Positions 26,840-34,643 of a stretch of DNA of 64,000 nucleotides are shown here, one piece after another (the stretch's first letter is position 1; each line of letters begins with the position of its first letter). The stretch is from Mesorhizobium loti (GTDB lineage Bacteria > Pseudomonadota > Alphaproteobacteria > Rhizobiales > Rhizobiaceae), in the NCBI RefSeq assembly GCF_003148495.1, contig NZ_QGGH01000009.1, forward strand, positions 124,001 to 188,000. Direction: 5' to 3'. Position numbers and translations under genes: made by a program. Under the pieces are notes generated by a model. It searched no databases. It was not told the origin of the DNA and saw only the letters and a program-made list of their open reading frames with translations.

Positions 26840-27733
26840 ATGACTTTTCACTTTCTCAGATATTTCTACGTCCTTGCAACCGCGGCAACACTGGTGTCGT
26901 CGGTCGCTGAAGGTCAGACGCTCACGTTAAAACCTTTCAAGGACGATCTCTTCGCCTATCCGGCCACGCTGTCGTCCGACAGCAACGGCGCCTACACGGT
27001 CCTCGATTACCGCGAGCTGCGCGATATCAACCAGCGTGACCAGGTGCCCGAGCGCCGGGTGAACGCCCAATACACCGACACCAGCGTTCGCAAGGTGCAG
27101 CAGGACCTGTTGCTGAAAACCGATGCCGGCGATGTCAGGCATGTCGCCGTCGGCAAGACCGAGGGCGCCGGCATCATCGTGCTTTACCTGCACGGGCAGG
27201 GCGGCAGCCGCAAGCAGGGCGTCGACGACTTCACCTTCGGCGGCAATTTCAACCGGCTCAAAAACCTGATGGCCGGCAATGGCGGCCTCTATCTCAGCCC
27301 GGACTTTCCCGATTTCGCCGATACGGGAGCGGCGCAGGTCGCTGCCCTGATCGGTCACTACGCCGAACAGTCGCCCGGCGCGAAGATCTTCGTCGCCTGC
27401 GGCTCGATGGGCGGCGCGCTCTGCTGGAAGCTGGCCGCGCGCAAGGACACAGGCGGCCGCATCAATGGGCTGCTGCTGCTCGGCTCGCTGTGGGATGAGA
27501 GCTTTTTCACCAGCCCTGCCTTCAAGCGCCGCGTACCGGTCTTTTTCGGCCAGGGCAGCCACGACGTGGTGTTCCCGGTGGCAAATCAGGAAGCGTTCTT
27601 TCGCTCGATCCTGGCCAAATCGAAGGCCTATCCAACCCGTTTCATCCGTTTCGAGACCGGCACCCATGGCACGCCGATCCGCATGACCGACTGGCGCGGC
27701 ACGCTCAACTGGATGCTGTCGAAGGCGCCCTGA
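26840..27733 (+). CDS. Secreted alpha/beta-hydrolase
   Basis: 297 residues with an N-terminal signal (FLRYFYVLATAATLVSSVAEG). The fold shows IIVLYLHGQGGSRKQGVDDF (oxyanion region), the nucleophile in IFVACGSMGGALCWKLA, the acid Asp in FGQGSHDVVFPVANQ and His in RFETGTHGTPIRM, a complete Ser-Asp-His set. It resembles phospholipase/carboxylesterase enzymes that work outside the inner membrane. The substrate is unknown. The ATG lacks a well-spaced ribosome site. It converges with a DUF1176 gene. Confidence 0.82.
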   Translation: MTFHFLRYFYVLATAATLVSSVAEGQTLTLKPFKDDLFAYPATLSSDSNGAYTVLDYRELRDINQRDQVPERRVNAQYTDTSVRKVQQDLLLKTDAGDVRHVAVGKTEGAGIIVLYLHGQGGSRKQGVDDFTFGGNFNRLKNLMAGNGGLYLSPDFPDFADTGAAQVAALIGHYAEQSPGAKIFVACGSMGGALCWKLAARKDTGGRINGLLLLGSLWDESFFTSPAFKRRVPVFFGQGSHDVVFPVANQEAFFRSILAKSKAYPTRFIRFETGTHGTPIRMTDWRGTLNWMLSKAP

Positions 27734-27762
27734 TCGGTGCTGCCGGCAAGTCCGTGTGGCGC

Positions 27763-28815
27763 TCAAGGCGCGGTGTTGTAGTCGACAACCGTCTGCGGAT
27801 TTTGCTCGCCGTCATAGGACGCATCGACGTCGTACTGGACCAGCGAGAAATTGCCGTTGCTAAACAGATACGTCCCCGCGTCGGACGCATCGCCGACGCC
27901 GCGCCACTTGTTGAACGTGGTGATCGTGTGGGCAGCCTCGTCATAGTCGGAATTGACCGCCCAGCCGGACGTCTGGAAACCGACGATAGTCATGCCCAGC
28001 AATTTGCCGTCGCTGTCATTGTTTTCGTAGCGGATGTCCATCTTGGGTTCGGCGAACTGCAATTGCTGCACGCCCGAGACGTCGTCGGTCATGTAGTAAA
28101 TCGAGCTTTCATTGTAGGCCGCGGCCGAGCAGGAAAAATGGAACAGCCGTGTCTCCTTGTCGGGATCGCCGGGCTGCGCATCCTTGTCCTTGTATTTGAT
28201 CGAAAAAACGGTCGGCTCATCGGCGAGGAACTGCTTGTCGCACTGGTCGCCATAGGTCGCCAGAAAGGCTTTCTTGGCCTGCTCCAGTGCGGTGTCTTTC
28301 TTCGGCGGTGGTGGGCCGTCGCCGCAGCTAGGCGGCAGCGCCTCCTCGAAATCGGCGGTGGAGGGTTTCAGCGCGCCTTTTTCGATGTGGATCGGATCGA
28401 AGGGCGGAGCCGCCTGGATCTGGGCATTCACCTGGCGCAGCGTATAGCAGCCAGCAAACACCTTTTCGCCGCCGCTCTTGTCGGTGGCGCGGATGGCGAC
28501 GGGGACGTTGTAGAAAATGCTGCCGGCCGCACCTTCGTCGGAGACAGCTCCGGTGGCGACCTCGACCTTGTCGGTGCCGTCATAACCCTTGACGAAACTG
28601 TCGAAATCCTTTGCCGGCTTTGTATCGCCGAAATAGCCCCACGCACGGGCGAATTCGTGCCGGCTGATGGCGCTGTAGAGCGAACGGACAACCGCATCGG
28701 CGCTCGACCGGTCGTCGACATAAGGCGCTTCGGGTGCATCTTCGGCGGCCAATGCCGTCTGGCCGATCGGGGCAAGGGAGAGAAAGGCAGTCGCTGCGAA
28801 AAGGGCGCGTCTCAT
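27763..28815 (-). CDS. DUF1176 family secreted protein
   Basis: 350 residues with a signal peptide ending near IGQTALAAEDA. The C-terminal part reads FNKWRGVGDASDAGTYLFSN and VQYDVDASYDGEQNPQTVV, which are DUF1176 features; the N-terminal part holds an SADAVVRSLYSAISRHEFA helix pair like SnoaL/NTF2-type folds. No enzymatic activity is known. It is convergent with the alpha/beta-hydrolase gene and divergent from the DUF1993 gene. Confidence 0.82.
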   Translation of the reverse strand: MRRALFAATAFLSLAPIGQTALAAEDAPEAPYVDDRSSADAVVRSLYSAISRHEFARAWGYFGDTKPAKDFDSFVKGYDGTDKVEVATGAVSDEGAAGSIFYNVPVAIRATDKSGGEKVFAGCYTLRQVNAQIQAAPPFDPIHIEKGALKPSTADFEEALPPSCGDGPPPPKKDTALEQAKKAFLATYGDQCDKQFLADEPTVFSIKYKDKDAQPGDPDKETRLFHFSCSAAAYNESSIYYMTDDVSGVQQLQFAEPKMDIRYENNDSDGKLLGMTIVGFQTSGWAVNSDYDEAAHTITTFNKWRGVGDASDAGTYLFSNGNFSLVQYDVDASYDGEQNPQTVVDYNTAP

Positions 28816-28953
28816 CGGGAATCTCCGCTCGATGGGCAGATTCTACTCTGGCGATTGCGGCAACGTGGTGACGCGGCGTCGGCAGTCTTGAAAAATCCTG
28901 CGCGAAGGCGCTACGTCGCGTCCGCCGGCGTTCGGCCGGGCAGGAGATTTGAC

Positions 28954-29460
28954 GTGACGATATCGATGTATGAGGCATCCGTGCCTGTGTTTTCAGCCAG
29001 GCTGAAAGCACTTTCCAATGTGCTGGCGACCGCCGAACAGAATGCGCTTGACCGCAAGATCGATCCGCAGGTGTTTTTGACCTCTCGGCTGGCGCCCGAC
29101 ATGTACGCTCTGACCCGGCAGGTGCAGATCGCCACTGATCACGCCAAGGGCGCGCCGTCCCGGCTCGCCGGTCGCGAAGTGCCGAGATACGAGGACAATG
29201 AGGCGAGTTTCGCCGATATCCAGGCACGCATCACGAAGACCCTGGACCTTCTGACGACGTTTTCGGCTGCCGAGTTCGAGGGCTCCGACGACAAGATCAT
29301 CGAGCTGAAGCTTGGCGGACGCGAAAGTTCGATGCCTGGCATGCAGTATCTGCTGCATGTGGCCATGCCCAACTTCTATTTCCACCTCACCACGGCTTAC
29401 GACATCCTTCGCCACAATGGCGTGCCGTTGGGCAAGGCGACGTTCCTGGGAGCGCGCTGA
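28954..29460 (+). CDS. DUF1993 family protein
   Basis: 168 residues: MYEASVPVFSARLKALSNVL, TSRLAPDMYALTRQVQIATD, LGGRESSMPGMQYLLHVAMP and FYFHLTTAYDILRHNGVPLG, all hallmarks of DUF1993, a DinB-like four-helix bundle. Function unknown. GTG 28954 is chosen because AGGAG lies 8 bases upstream; ATG at 28966 is the alternative. The open frame upstream back to 27754 is antisense to the DUF1176 gene and not part of this gene. Confidence 0.9.
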   Translation: MTISMYEASVPVFSARLKALSNVLATAEQNALDRKIDPQVFLTSRLAPDMYALTRQVQIATDHAKGAPSRLAGREVPRYEDNEASFADIQARITKTLDLLTTFSAAEFEGSDDKIIELKLGGRESSMPGMQYLLHVAMPNFYFHLTTAYDILRHNGVPLGKATFLGAR

Positions 29461-29474
29461 GGATTGACTTTTCG

Positions 29475-29502
29475 AGATGTCCCGGACTGATCCGGGACAT
29501 CT
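29475..29502. terminator. Hairpin between convergent genes
   Basis: AGATGTCCCGGA and TCCGGGACATCT make a perfect 12-bp stem with a 4-base loop between the DUF1993 gene and the DUF1127-like gene on the other strand. There is no long T-run, but position and symmetry fit a shared transcription end. Confidence 0.6.
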
Positions 29503-29519
29503 GACGACTCCGATGGTAG

Positions 29520-29684
29520 TTAGCGAATGGACATTTCGCGGGCGATGCGCGGAAAATCGGCCGGCTTGATGCCGATGTCGGCGCGGTCGGCATTGCTCAT
29601 TGCATGGAGAAGTGCGAGCGCCGAGCGGTATCTCAGATGTTCCTGCGGGCGCGGCCGGGCGAACATTTCAGTGAAGAAACCCAT
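29520..29684 (-). CDS. Small DUF1127-like protein (54 aa)
   Basis: A 54-residue frame starting MGFFTEMFARPRPQEHLRY. Its C-terminal half, MSNADRADIGIKPADFPRIA, has the DUF1127 pattern (a D..DIGI motif after a short helix). TGGAG lies upstream of the ATG at some distance. The sequence fits the short DUF1127 form known in rhizobia as small regulators of nitrogen or phosphate physiology; the role is unknown here. The upstream region shows a cluster of hairpins. Confidence 0.72.
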   Translation of the reverse strand: MGFFTEMFARPRPQEHLRYRSALALLHAMSNADRADIGIKPADFPRIAREMSIR

Positions 29685-29775
29685 GATTTAGGCTCCAGTT
29701 TGGTCCTCCACGCCAGCCAGTATAGGTGAATCGTGACAATTGTGCAGTGCAGCATTTGCATGCCTGCCATGTCTT

Positions 29776-29920
29776 GGCGAATTTTTTTCGCCATTTCCTG
29801 AATCGATCGAAACTTTTGCGCGCCGCGCACCGTAGGCTCGAATGCTGGCTACATGGCCGGCTTTTCCTCGCCACTCCTGGCGAATTCCGGACTGCATGAA
29901 AGTGCAGTCCGGCTTTTTGT
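29776..29920 (+). ncRNA. Candidate small RNA with a rho-independent end
   Basis: On the plus strand three stem-loops follow each other and end in a GC-rich stem plus CTTTTTGTTTTT. No plus-strand gene starts or ends here, so the terminator must serve an unannotated transcript. The start is unknown and the boundaries are only a guess; it could be as short as 50 bases. No known RNA family is recognised. Confidence 0.3.
29887..29920 (+). terminator. Strong rho-independent terminator without an adjacent plus-strand gene
   Basis: CCGGACTGCA and TGCAGTCCGG form a 10-bp stem with a 6-base loop, followed by CTTTTTGTTTTT. It does not follow a coding sequence on the plus strand, the nearest being DUF1993 over 400 bases away with its own hairpin. 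Confidence 0.8.
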
Positions 29921-30050
29921 TTTTGGGATTGAGGAGGTTGAAGCGGCGAACACGCGCAACGGCTAAATTCGTTAAGATCGGTGGCATGCATTTTTAACGA
30001 GCCGGTTCTATGCTCTGAAGCTTGCACGGTCGGGCAAGAGGGAGGCTGAC

Positions 30051-30572
30051 ATCGCTACTGGCGCCAAGCGGGATTTCGCTTCGTTGCTCGACGACCTCTT
30101 CGTCGCTTCCGACAAGGGCGACGGAATTGGGGATGACGAGATCGAGGGCGAAGAGGCCGGCGCTCGTCCATCCATCCCGTTCGACTATCTCTCGGTGGCC
30201 GATGAACTCCATTCCGGCCGCATCAAGGTTTCGGGCAGCGGCTTTGCCACTGAATATCGCGAGGCGGGTGCTGATCTGGCGACCGAATTCGCCGCCTTGC
30301 TCGATCATGCCAAACTGGTTCTCGCCGGCGAAGAACCAAAGCCCGAGGAAAAGCTGCCGCCGATGGATCCCGAATCCATCGCGGTCGAACTTGGCCTCAA
30401 CCAGCCCAAGCAGATCGCCGACTTCAGCCGCATGCGCCGCAGCTTTGCCTTTGCCAACCATCCCGACCGTGTCGCCCCGCATCTGCGCCAGCGCGCCATG
30501 ATCCGCATGCAGGTGGCCAACATGCTGATCGACGAAGCCAAGCGCCGCGCGCTGGCCGGCGCTCGCCGCTAA
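30051..30572 (+). CDS. J-domain-like (HPD motif) protein
   Basis: About 170 residues. The C-terminal 65 residues read ADFSRMRRSFAFANHPDRVA, with the His-Pro-Asp motif that defines J domains, then HLRQRAMIRMQVANMLIDEA as the last helix. A J domain would stimulate a DnaK-type chaperone; the N-terminal half is acidic with no known domain. No ATG, GTG or TTG precedes TTG 30084 in frame, and that codon has no ribosome site. A strong GGAGG lies 5 bases before an ATC codon at 30051, so I place the start there, giving a beginning like ATGAKRDFASLLDDLF. If only standard starts are allowed, the gene begins at 30084 (162 residues). Confidence 0.75.
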   Translation: MATGAKRDFASLLDDLFVASDKGDGIGDDEIEGEEAGARPSIPFDYLSVADELHSGRIKVSGSGFATEYREAGADLATEFAALLDHAKLVLAGEEPKPEEKLPPMDPESIAVELGLNQPKQIADFSRMRRSFAFANHPDRVAPHLRQRAMIRMQVANMLIDEAKRRALAGARR

Positions 30573-30689
30573 ACGCAGCTGGTTCACGCAAAAGTCGGTC
30601 TGCCGAGGCTTGGAGAGCGCCTCTGCTTTGCCTATAGATGCGCTTCCTCCCGCGCTACCGCGCACGCTTTCCCTCCGGAGCAGAATTCC

Positions 30690-31757
30690 ATGCACAAGCG
30701 CCGTCTCGGTCGGACCGATCTTCTTGTTACCCAGATCTGCCTGGGCTCCATGACCTGGGGCCAGCAGAACACCGAGGCCGAGGGCCACGCCCAGATGGAC
30801 CTGGCCTTTTCGCGCGGCGTCAATTTCATCGACACCGCCGAGCTCTACCCGATCCCGCCCAAGGCCGAGACACAAGGGCGGACCGAAAAGATCATCGGCA
30901 GCTGGATGAAGGCCAATCGCAACCGCGACAAGGTGATCCTAGCCTCCAAGGTTGTTGGCCGCACGGCCAACCGCTGGTTTCGCGGCGACAGGCCATCGCA
31001 GCTGGTGCGCGCCGATATTTTTGACGCCGTCGACAAGTCACTGGCCAAGCTCGGCACCGACTATCTCGACCTCTATCAGATCCATTGGCCCGAACGCGAC
31101 ATTCCCTGGGGCGCCAACCCGACGCGCGTCGGCGCCGTATCGCCGCGCGCCGATTCTGTCGGCGCTCCGGCTGACGAAACGCCGATTGCCGAGACGCTCG
31201 CCGTGTTCGACGAACTGGTGAAGGCCGGAAAGATCCGCCATTTCGGCCTGTCGAACGAGAGTTCCTGGGGTGTGATGCGGTTCCTTGCGGAGGCTGACAA
31301 AGGGATCGGACCCCGCGTCGCGTCGATCCAGAACGCCTACAATCTCGTCAACCGCACCTTCGAGGTGAATCTTGCCGAGGTCTGCGAGCGCGAGCAGGTG
31401 TCGTTGCTCCCCTATTCGCCGCTGGCGCAGGGCTACCTCACCGGCAAATACGACCATGGCGCGCGCCCGCAAGGGTCGCGCTCGCAGCTGTTCAACCGCG
31501 GCCAACGTTACGAGACGCCCAATGCCGCTGAAGCACAGCTCGAATACAATGAGCTGGCGCGCTCCTTTGGCCTGGAACCGGCGCTGTTTGCCAATGCCTA
31601 TGTCTCGAGCCGGCCGTTCGTGACCTCGAACATCGTCGGCGCCACCACCATTTCGCAGCTCGACATGGCGCTGTCTTCCGTCGAAATCGTCTGGACCGAA
31701 GAGATGCAGAAAGCGGTGGACGCGATCCACCAGCGGGTCGGCAATCCCTGTCCTTGA
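30690..31757 (+). CDS. NADP(H)-dependent aldo-keto reductase, Tas-like
   Basis: 355 residues of the aldo-keto reductase barrel family, close to Tas of Escherichia coli. The catalytic Asp and Tyr are in FIDTAELYPIPPKAETQG, the Lys in KVILASKVVGRTANRWF and the His in DLYQIHWPERDIPWGA. A conserved insertion after the active site is typical for Tas (WGANPTRVG). It reduces carbonyls with NADPH; the natural substrate is unknown. GGAG lies upstream of the ATG. It precedes the aminotransferase-fold gene by 50 bases and may be co-transcribed. Confidence 0.93.
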   Translation: MHKRRLGRTDLLVTQICLGSMTWGQQNTEAEGHAQMDLAFSRGVNFIDTAELYPIPPKAETQGRTEKIIGSWMKANRNRDKVILASKVVGRTANRWFRGDRPSQLVRADIFDAVDKSLAKLGTDYLDLYQIHWPERDIPWGANPTRVGAVSPRADSVGAPADETPIAETLAVFDELVKAGKIRHFGLSNESSWGVMRFLAEADKGIGPRVASIQNAYNLVNRTFEVNLAEVCEREQVSLLPYSPLAQGYLTGKYDHGARPQGSRSQLFNRGQRYETPNAAEAQLEYNELARSFGLEPALFANAYVSSRPFVTSNIVGATTISQLDMALSSVEIVWTEEMQKAVDAIHQRVGNPCP

Positions 31758-31809
31758 ACGGGATTGGCTGCGGCCGATTACTCAATTATTACAAGGGAGC
31801 CGGGCAATC

Positions 31810-33075
31810 ATGAATTTTCCGATCGAGCTGGTCCGCGAAAGATTTCCGGCACTGTCCCTGGCCGACAAGGGCCGCCGCCGCATCTATCTCGATAACCCTG
31901 CCGGCACGCAGGTGCCACAGGCAGTCGCCGACGCCGTGTCGCGCTGTCTTTTGACCACCAATGCCAATCTTGGCGGCTATTTCGAAACGACGATTGCCGC
32001 GCAAGTTGTCGTCGATGAGGCGCATCAGGCGATGGCCGATTTCCTTGGCGCCGCGAGCCCCGAGGAAATCATCATCGGCGCCAACATGACGACGCTGACC
32101 TACCACATGTCGCGCACGCTCGGCCGCACGATGAAGCCCGGCGACGAGATCATCCTCACCCGCATGGACCATGAGGGCAACGTATCGCCCTGGCTGCAGC
32201 TGGCCGAGGACCTCGGCCTCGTCGTGCGCTGGCTGCCGTTCGACGAAAAGAGCTGGCAGGTCGAAGAGGCGACGCTGGCTGGTCTGCTTTCCGAGAAGAC
32301 ACGGCTGGTTGCGTTGAACTACGCCAGCAACCTGACCGGTTCCATCAATCGCGTGAAGGCGCTGACCGCCATCGCCAGGAACGCCGGCGCGCTGGTCTAT
32401 GTCGATGCCGTGCAGTTCGCGCCGCACGGTTTGATCGATGTTCGGGAACTCGGCTGCGATTTCCTGATCTGTTCGGCTTACAAATTCTTCGGTCCGCACA
32501 TGGGCATTTTGTGGGGACGGCGCGACGTCATCGATGACTTGCAGCCCTACAAATGCCGCTGTTCGTCCAATGGCCTGCCGGAGCGGTTTGAACTGGGTAC
32601 ACCGCAGATCGAGCTGATGGCCGGGCTCACCGCCGCGGTCGACTACTTTGCCGACCTTGGCGCGGCGGCAGGCGAGGGCGGTTCAAGAAGGCAGAAGATT
32701 GCCAAGGCGTTTGCGGTTTCGATCGCCTATGAAAACCCGCTGGCGCAACAGCTGATCGACGGCCTCTCCGACATTTCAGGTCTGACCATCCACGGCATCA
32801 CCGATTCGAAGCGGCTCAGCGAGCGCGTGCCGACGGTTTCCTTCACCGTCGACGGTATCGTGCCGGAGACGATCGTTCGGCAGATGAATGCCGAAAACAT
32901 CTTCCTGTGGTCGGGGCACAACTACGCCTGGGAGATCGTCCACCAATTGGGCATTCCGGCCGAGCATGGCGTCGTGCGCATCGGCATTGCCCACTACAAC
33001 ACTACAGCCGAAATCGACGAGACGCTGGAGAGTGTGCACCGGGTTATCGCCATGCTCAGGCAGCAGCGCTCCTGA
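31810..33075 (+). CDS. Cysteine desulfurase-like class V aminotransferase-fold protein
   Basis: 421 residues, class V PLP fold. PLP lysine is in DFLICSAYKFFGPHMG, and the His that stacks on the ring is in TRMDHEGNVSPW. It matches the VC1184-type subgroup (TIGR01976) called cysteine desulfurase-like. The usual catalytic Cys of the SufS loop is absent: the region reads VVRIGIAHYNTTAEID instead. So it may not be a desulfurase; other class V reactions (amino acid lyase or racemase) are possible. Not co-directional with the following cluster. Confidence 0.88.
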   Translation: MNFPIELVRERFPALSLADKGRRRIYLDNPAGTQVPQAVADAVSRCLLTTNANLGGYFETTIAAQVVVDEAHQAMADFLGAASPEEIIIGANMTTLTYHMSRTLGRTMKPGDEIILTRMDHEGNVSPWLQLAEDLGLVVRWLPFDEKSWQVEEATLAGLLSEKTRLVALNYASNLTGSINRVKALTAIARNAGALVYVDAVQFAPHGLIDVRELGCDFLICSAYKFFGPHMGILWGRRDVIDDLQPYKCRCSSNGLPERFELGTPQIELMAGLTAAVDYFADLGAAAGEGGSRRQKIAKAFAVSIAYENPLAQQLIDGLSDISGLTIHGITDSKRLSERVPTVSFTVDGIVPETIVRQMNAENIFLWSGHNYAWEIVHQLGIPAEHGVVRIGIAHYNTTAEIDETLESVHRVIAMLRQQRS

Positions 33076-33090
33076 CGCTGGCTTGAGCAT

Positions 33091-34119
33091 TCATCGCGTC
33101 TTGCCGCCGAAGCCGGTGAGGAACGCAGTGAGGTTGTCACCGAGTTCGTCGCAGAGGTAGCCGCCCTCCTGGACGATGACCGTCGGCAGGCCGAGCTTGG
33201 CGATGGCCTCGCCAATGCGCGAGAAGCCAGGCGTCGACACCGAAAGCCCCCCGAACGGATCGCCTTCGAACGCATCGAGGCCGAGCGCCACGACCAGCGC
33301 GTCCGGCGAAAAGGCACGGATGCGCTGGAACGCCACCTCGAGCGCTGCGAGAAACGCCGCGTCGGCGGATTTGCGCGGCAGTGGCAGGTTGAAATTGTAG
33401 CCGAGGCCGGGGCCTTCGCCGCGCTCGTCGGCATGGCCCCAGAAGAACGGATAGAAGCGCACCGGATCGGCATGCAGCGAGACGGTGAGTACGTCCGGCC
33501 GCGTATAGAAGATCCCTTGCGTGCCGTTGCCGTGATGCAAGTCGACATCGAGGATCGCCACGCGCGACGCCGTCCTGCGCAAGACCTGCGCGGCAACGGC
33601 CGAGTTGTTGATGAAACAGAAGCCGCCGGCGACGTCGGCGAAGGCATGGTGGCCAGGTGGGCGGCACAGAGCGTAGGCGGCCGGCGCGCCTGACATCACC
33701 GCCTCGGCCGCGTCCACCGCGCTCCAGGCGCTCCACAGCGCGCTCTGCCATGTTTCGCCCGAGATCGGGCAAGCGGTGTCGGCCATGTGATAACCGGCCT
33801 GGCCGACCGCCGAGGCCGGATAGGAGCCGTTGCGCGCAATCGGATGGATGTTCGGGATCACTTCGGCCGACGCGCCGTCGATGCGCTGCCAGCGCGTGTA
33901 GATATGCTCGAGGAAATCAAGATATTCCGGCGTATGCACCGCCGCGACCGGACCGAGCCCGTGATCCCGAGGCCGCTCGATCGTGCATCCCGCAGATAAT
34001 GCGCCGGCTAATAATCTCTCGACGCGCTCCGGCATTTCCGGATTGGGCTGTGCCGCACCGCTCGAAAGAAAGGCCTTGGGGTCGTGGCGCTTCTGTTCCT
34101 CGGCATAGAAGGCTTTCAT
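33091..34119 (-). CDS. Acetylpolyamine amidohydrolase, histone deacetylase family
   Basis: 342 residues, closely resembling the acetylpolyamine amidohydrolase of Mycoplana. The deacetylase signature CRPPGHHAFADVAGGFCFIN is followed by ILDVDLHHGNGTQGIFYTR with zinc ligands Asp and His, and VVALGLDAFEGDPFGGL with the third ligand Asp. It would remove acetyl groups from acetylated polyamines or acetyl-amino compounds in the cytoplasm. It overlaps the SSAT-like gene by four bases (ATGA) and is last in the catabolic run. Confidence 0.94.
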   Translation of the reverse strand: MKAFYAEEQKRHDPKAFLSSGAAQPNPEMPERVERLLAGALSAGCTIERPRDHGLGPVAAVHTPEYLDFLEHIYTRWQRIDGASAEVIPNIHPIARNGSYPASAVGQAGYHMADTACPISGETWQSALWSAWSAVDAAEAVMSGAPAAYALCRPPGHHAFADVAGGFCFINNSAVAAQVLRRTASRVAILDVDLHHGNGTQGIFYTRPDVLTVSLHADPVRFYPFFWGHADERGEGPGLGYNFNLPLPRKSADAAFLAALEVAFQRIRAFSPDALVVALGLDAFEGDPFGGLSVSTPGFSRIGEAIAKLGLPTVIVQEGGYLCDELGDNLTAFLTGFGGKTR

Positions 34120-34634
34120 TCCTGATCCCCATTTTCGGCCGCGTCGGCGAACGCAAAGAACGCCTCGCCGATGATCTTCTGCGTTTGCTCGTAGCTCGAC
34201 CAGGCGATGCCCAGCCTCTCGTAGAAGGCCTTGGCACCTTCATTGTCGGTGTCGACGGACAGCCGGAGATAGACGCCACCTTCCTTCCGGCACTGCGCCG
34301 CAACATGCCGCAGCAGCCGCTCGCCGATCTTGCGGCCGCGGAACCGATCCTCGACATAGAGATCCTGCACATAGACGCCAGGCCGCCCCATCCAGGTCGA
34401 AAAGATCGGAAAATGCAGGCACAGGCCGGCAAATTCCCCGTCCACTTCGGCGATCAGGGTCGAGAAGGCGGGCTTTTCGCCAAAGCCATAGGTGCGCAGA
34501 TCATCTGCTGTCGAAATGATCTCCTCGGGCGCGCCAATATGCGTGCCGAGTTTCAGGATCGCCGTGTGGATCGTTTCGACGTCTTCCACTCGGCCGGGGC
34601 GTAACAGGACGTCATCGGATGTTGGATTGGTCAC
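34116..34634 (-). CDS. GNAT acetyltransferase, spermidine/diamine acetyltransferase-like
   Basis: 172 residues. The acetyl-CoA motif A is GVYVQDLYVEDRFRGRKIGE, followed by RLLRHVAAQCRKEGGVYLRL and AKAFYERLG, as in SSAT-type GNATs. The N-terminal segment DLRTYGFGEKPAFSTLIAEV also fits diamine N-acetyltransferases. It would acetylate an amine with acetyl-CoA. The start is GTG 34634. Its pairing with an acetylpolyamine deacetylase makes an acetylation/deacetylation pair in one operon. Confidence 0.88.
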   Translation of the reverse strand: MTNPTSDDVLLRPGRVEDVETIHTAILKLGTHIGAPEEIISTADDLRTYGFGEKPAFSTLIAEVDGEFAGLCLHFPIFSTWMGRPGVYVQDLYVEDRFRGRKIGERLLRHVAAQCRKEGGVYLRLSVDTDNEGAKAFYERLGIAWSSYEQTQKIIGEAFFAFADAAENGDQE

Positions 34635-34643
34635 GGTCGTCTC

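Larger units (their letters stand above)
29685..30050. other. Intergenic region with three hairpins
   Basis: This ~366-base gap holds no convincing gene. It shows inverted repeats at 29776-29792 (GGCGAA, T5, TTCGCC) and 29868-29883 (TCGCCA, CTCC, TGGCGA), and a strong terminator at 29887-29920. The terminator lies on the plus strand with no plus-strand gene before it after 29460. It would therefore end either a small RNA or read-through from DUF1993. No clear promoter was found. Confidence 0.6.

Noticed and set aside
27754..28953. 5' extension of the DUF1993 frame by 400 codons
   Set aside because: Antisense to the DUF1176 gene; the conserved part starts at 28954 with its own ribosome site.
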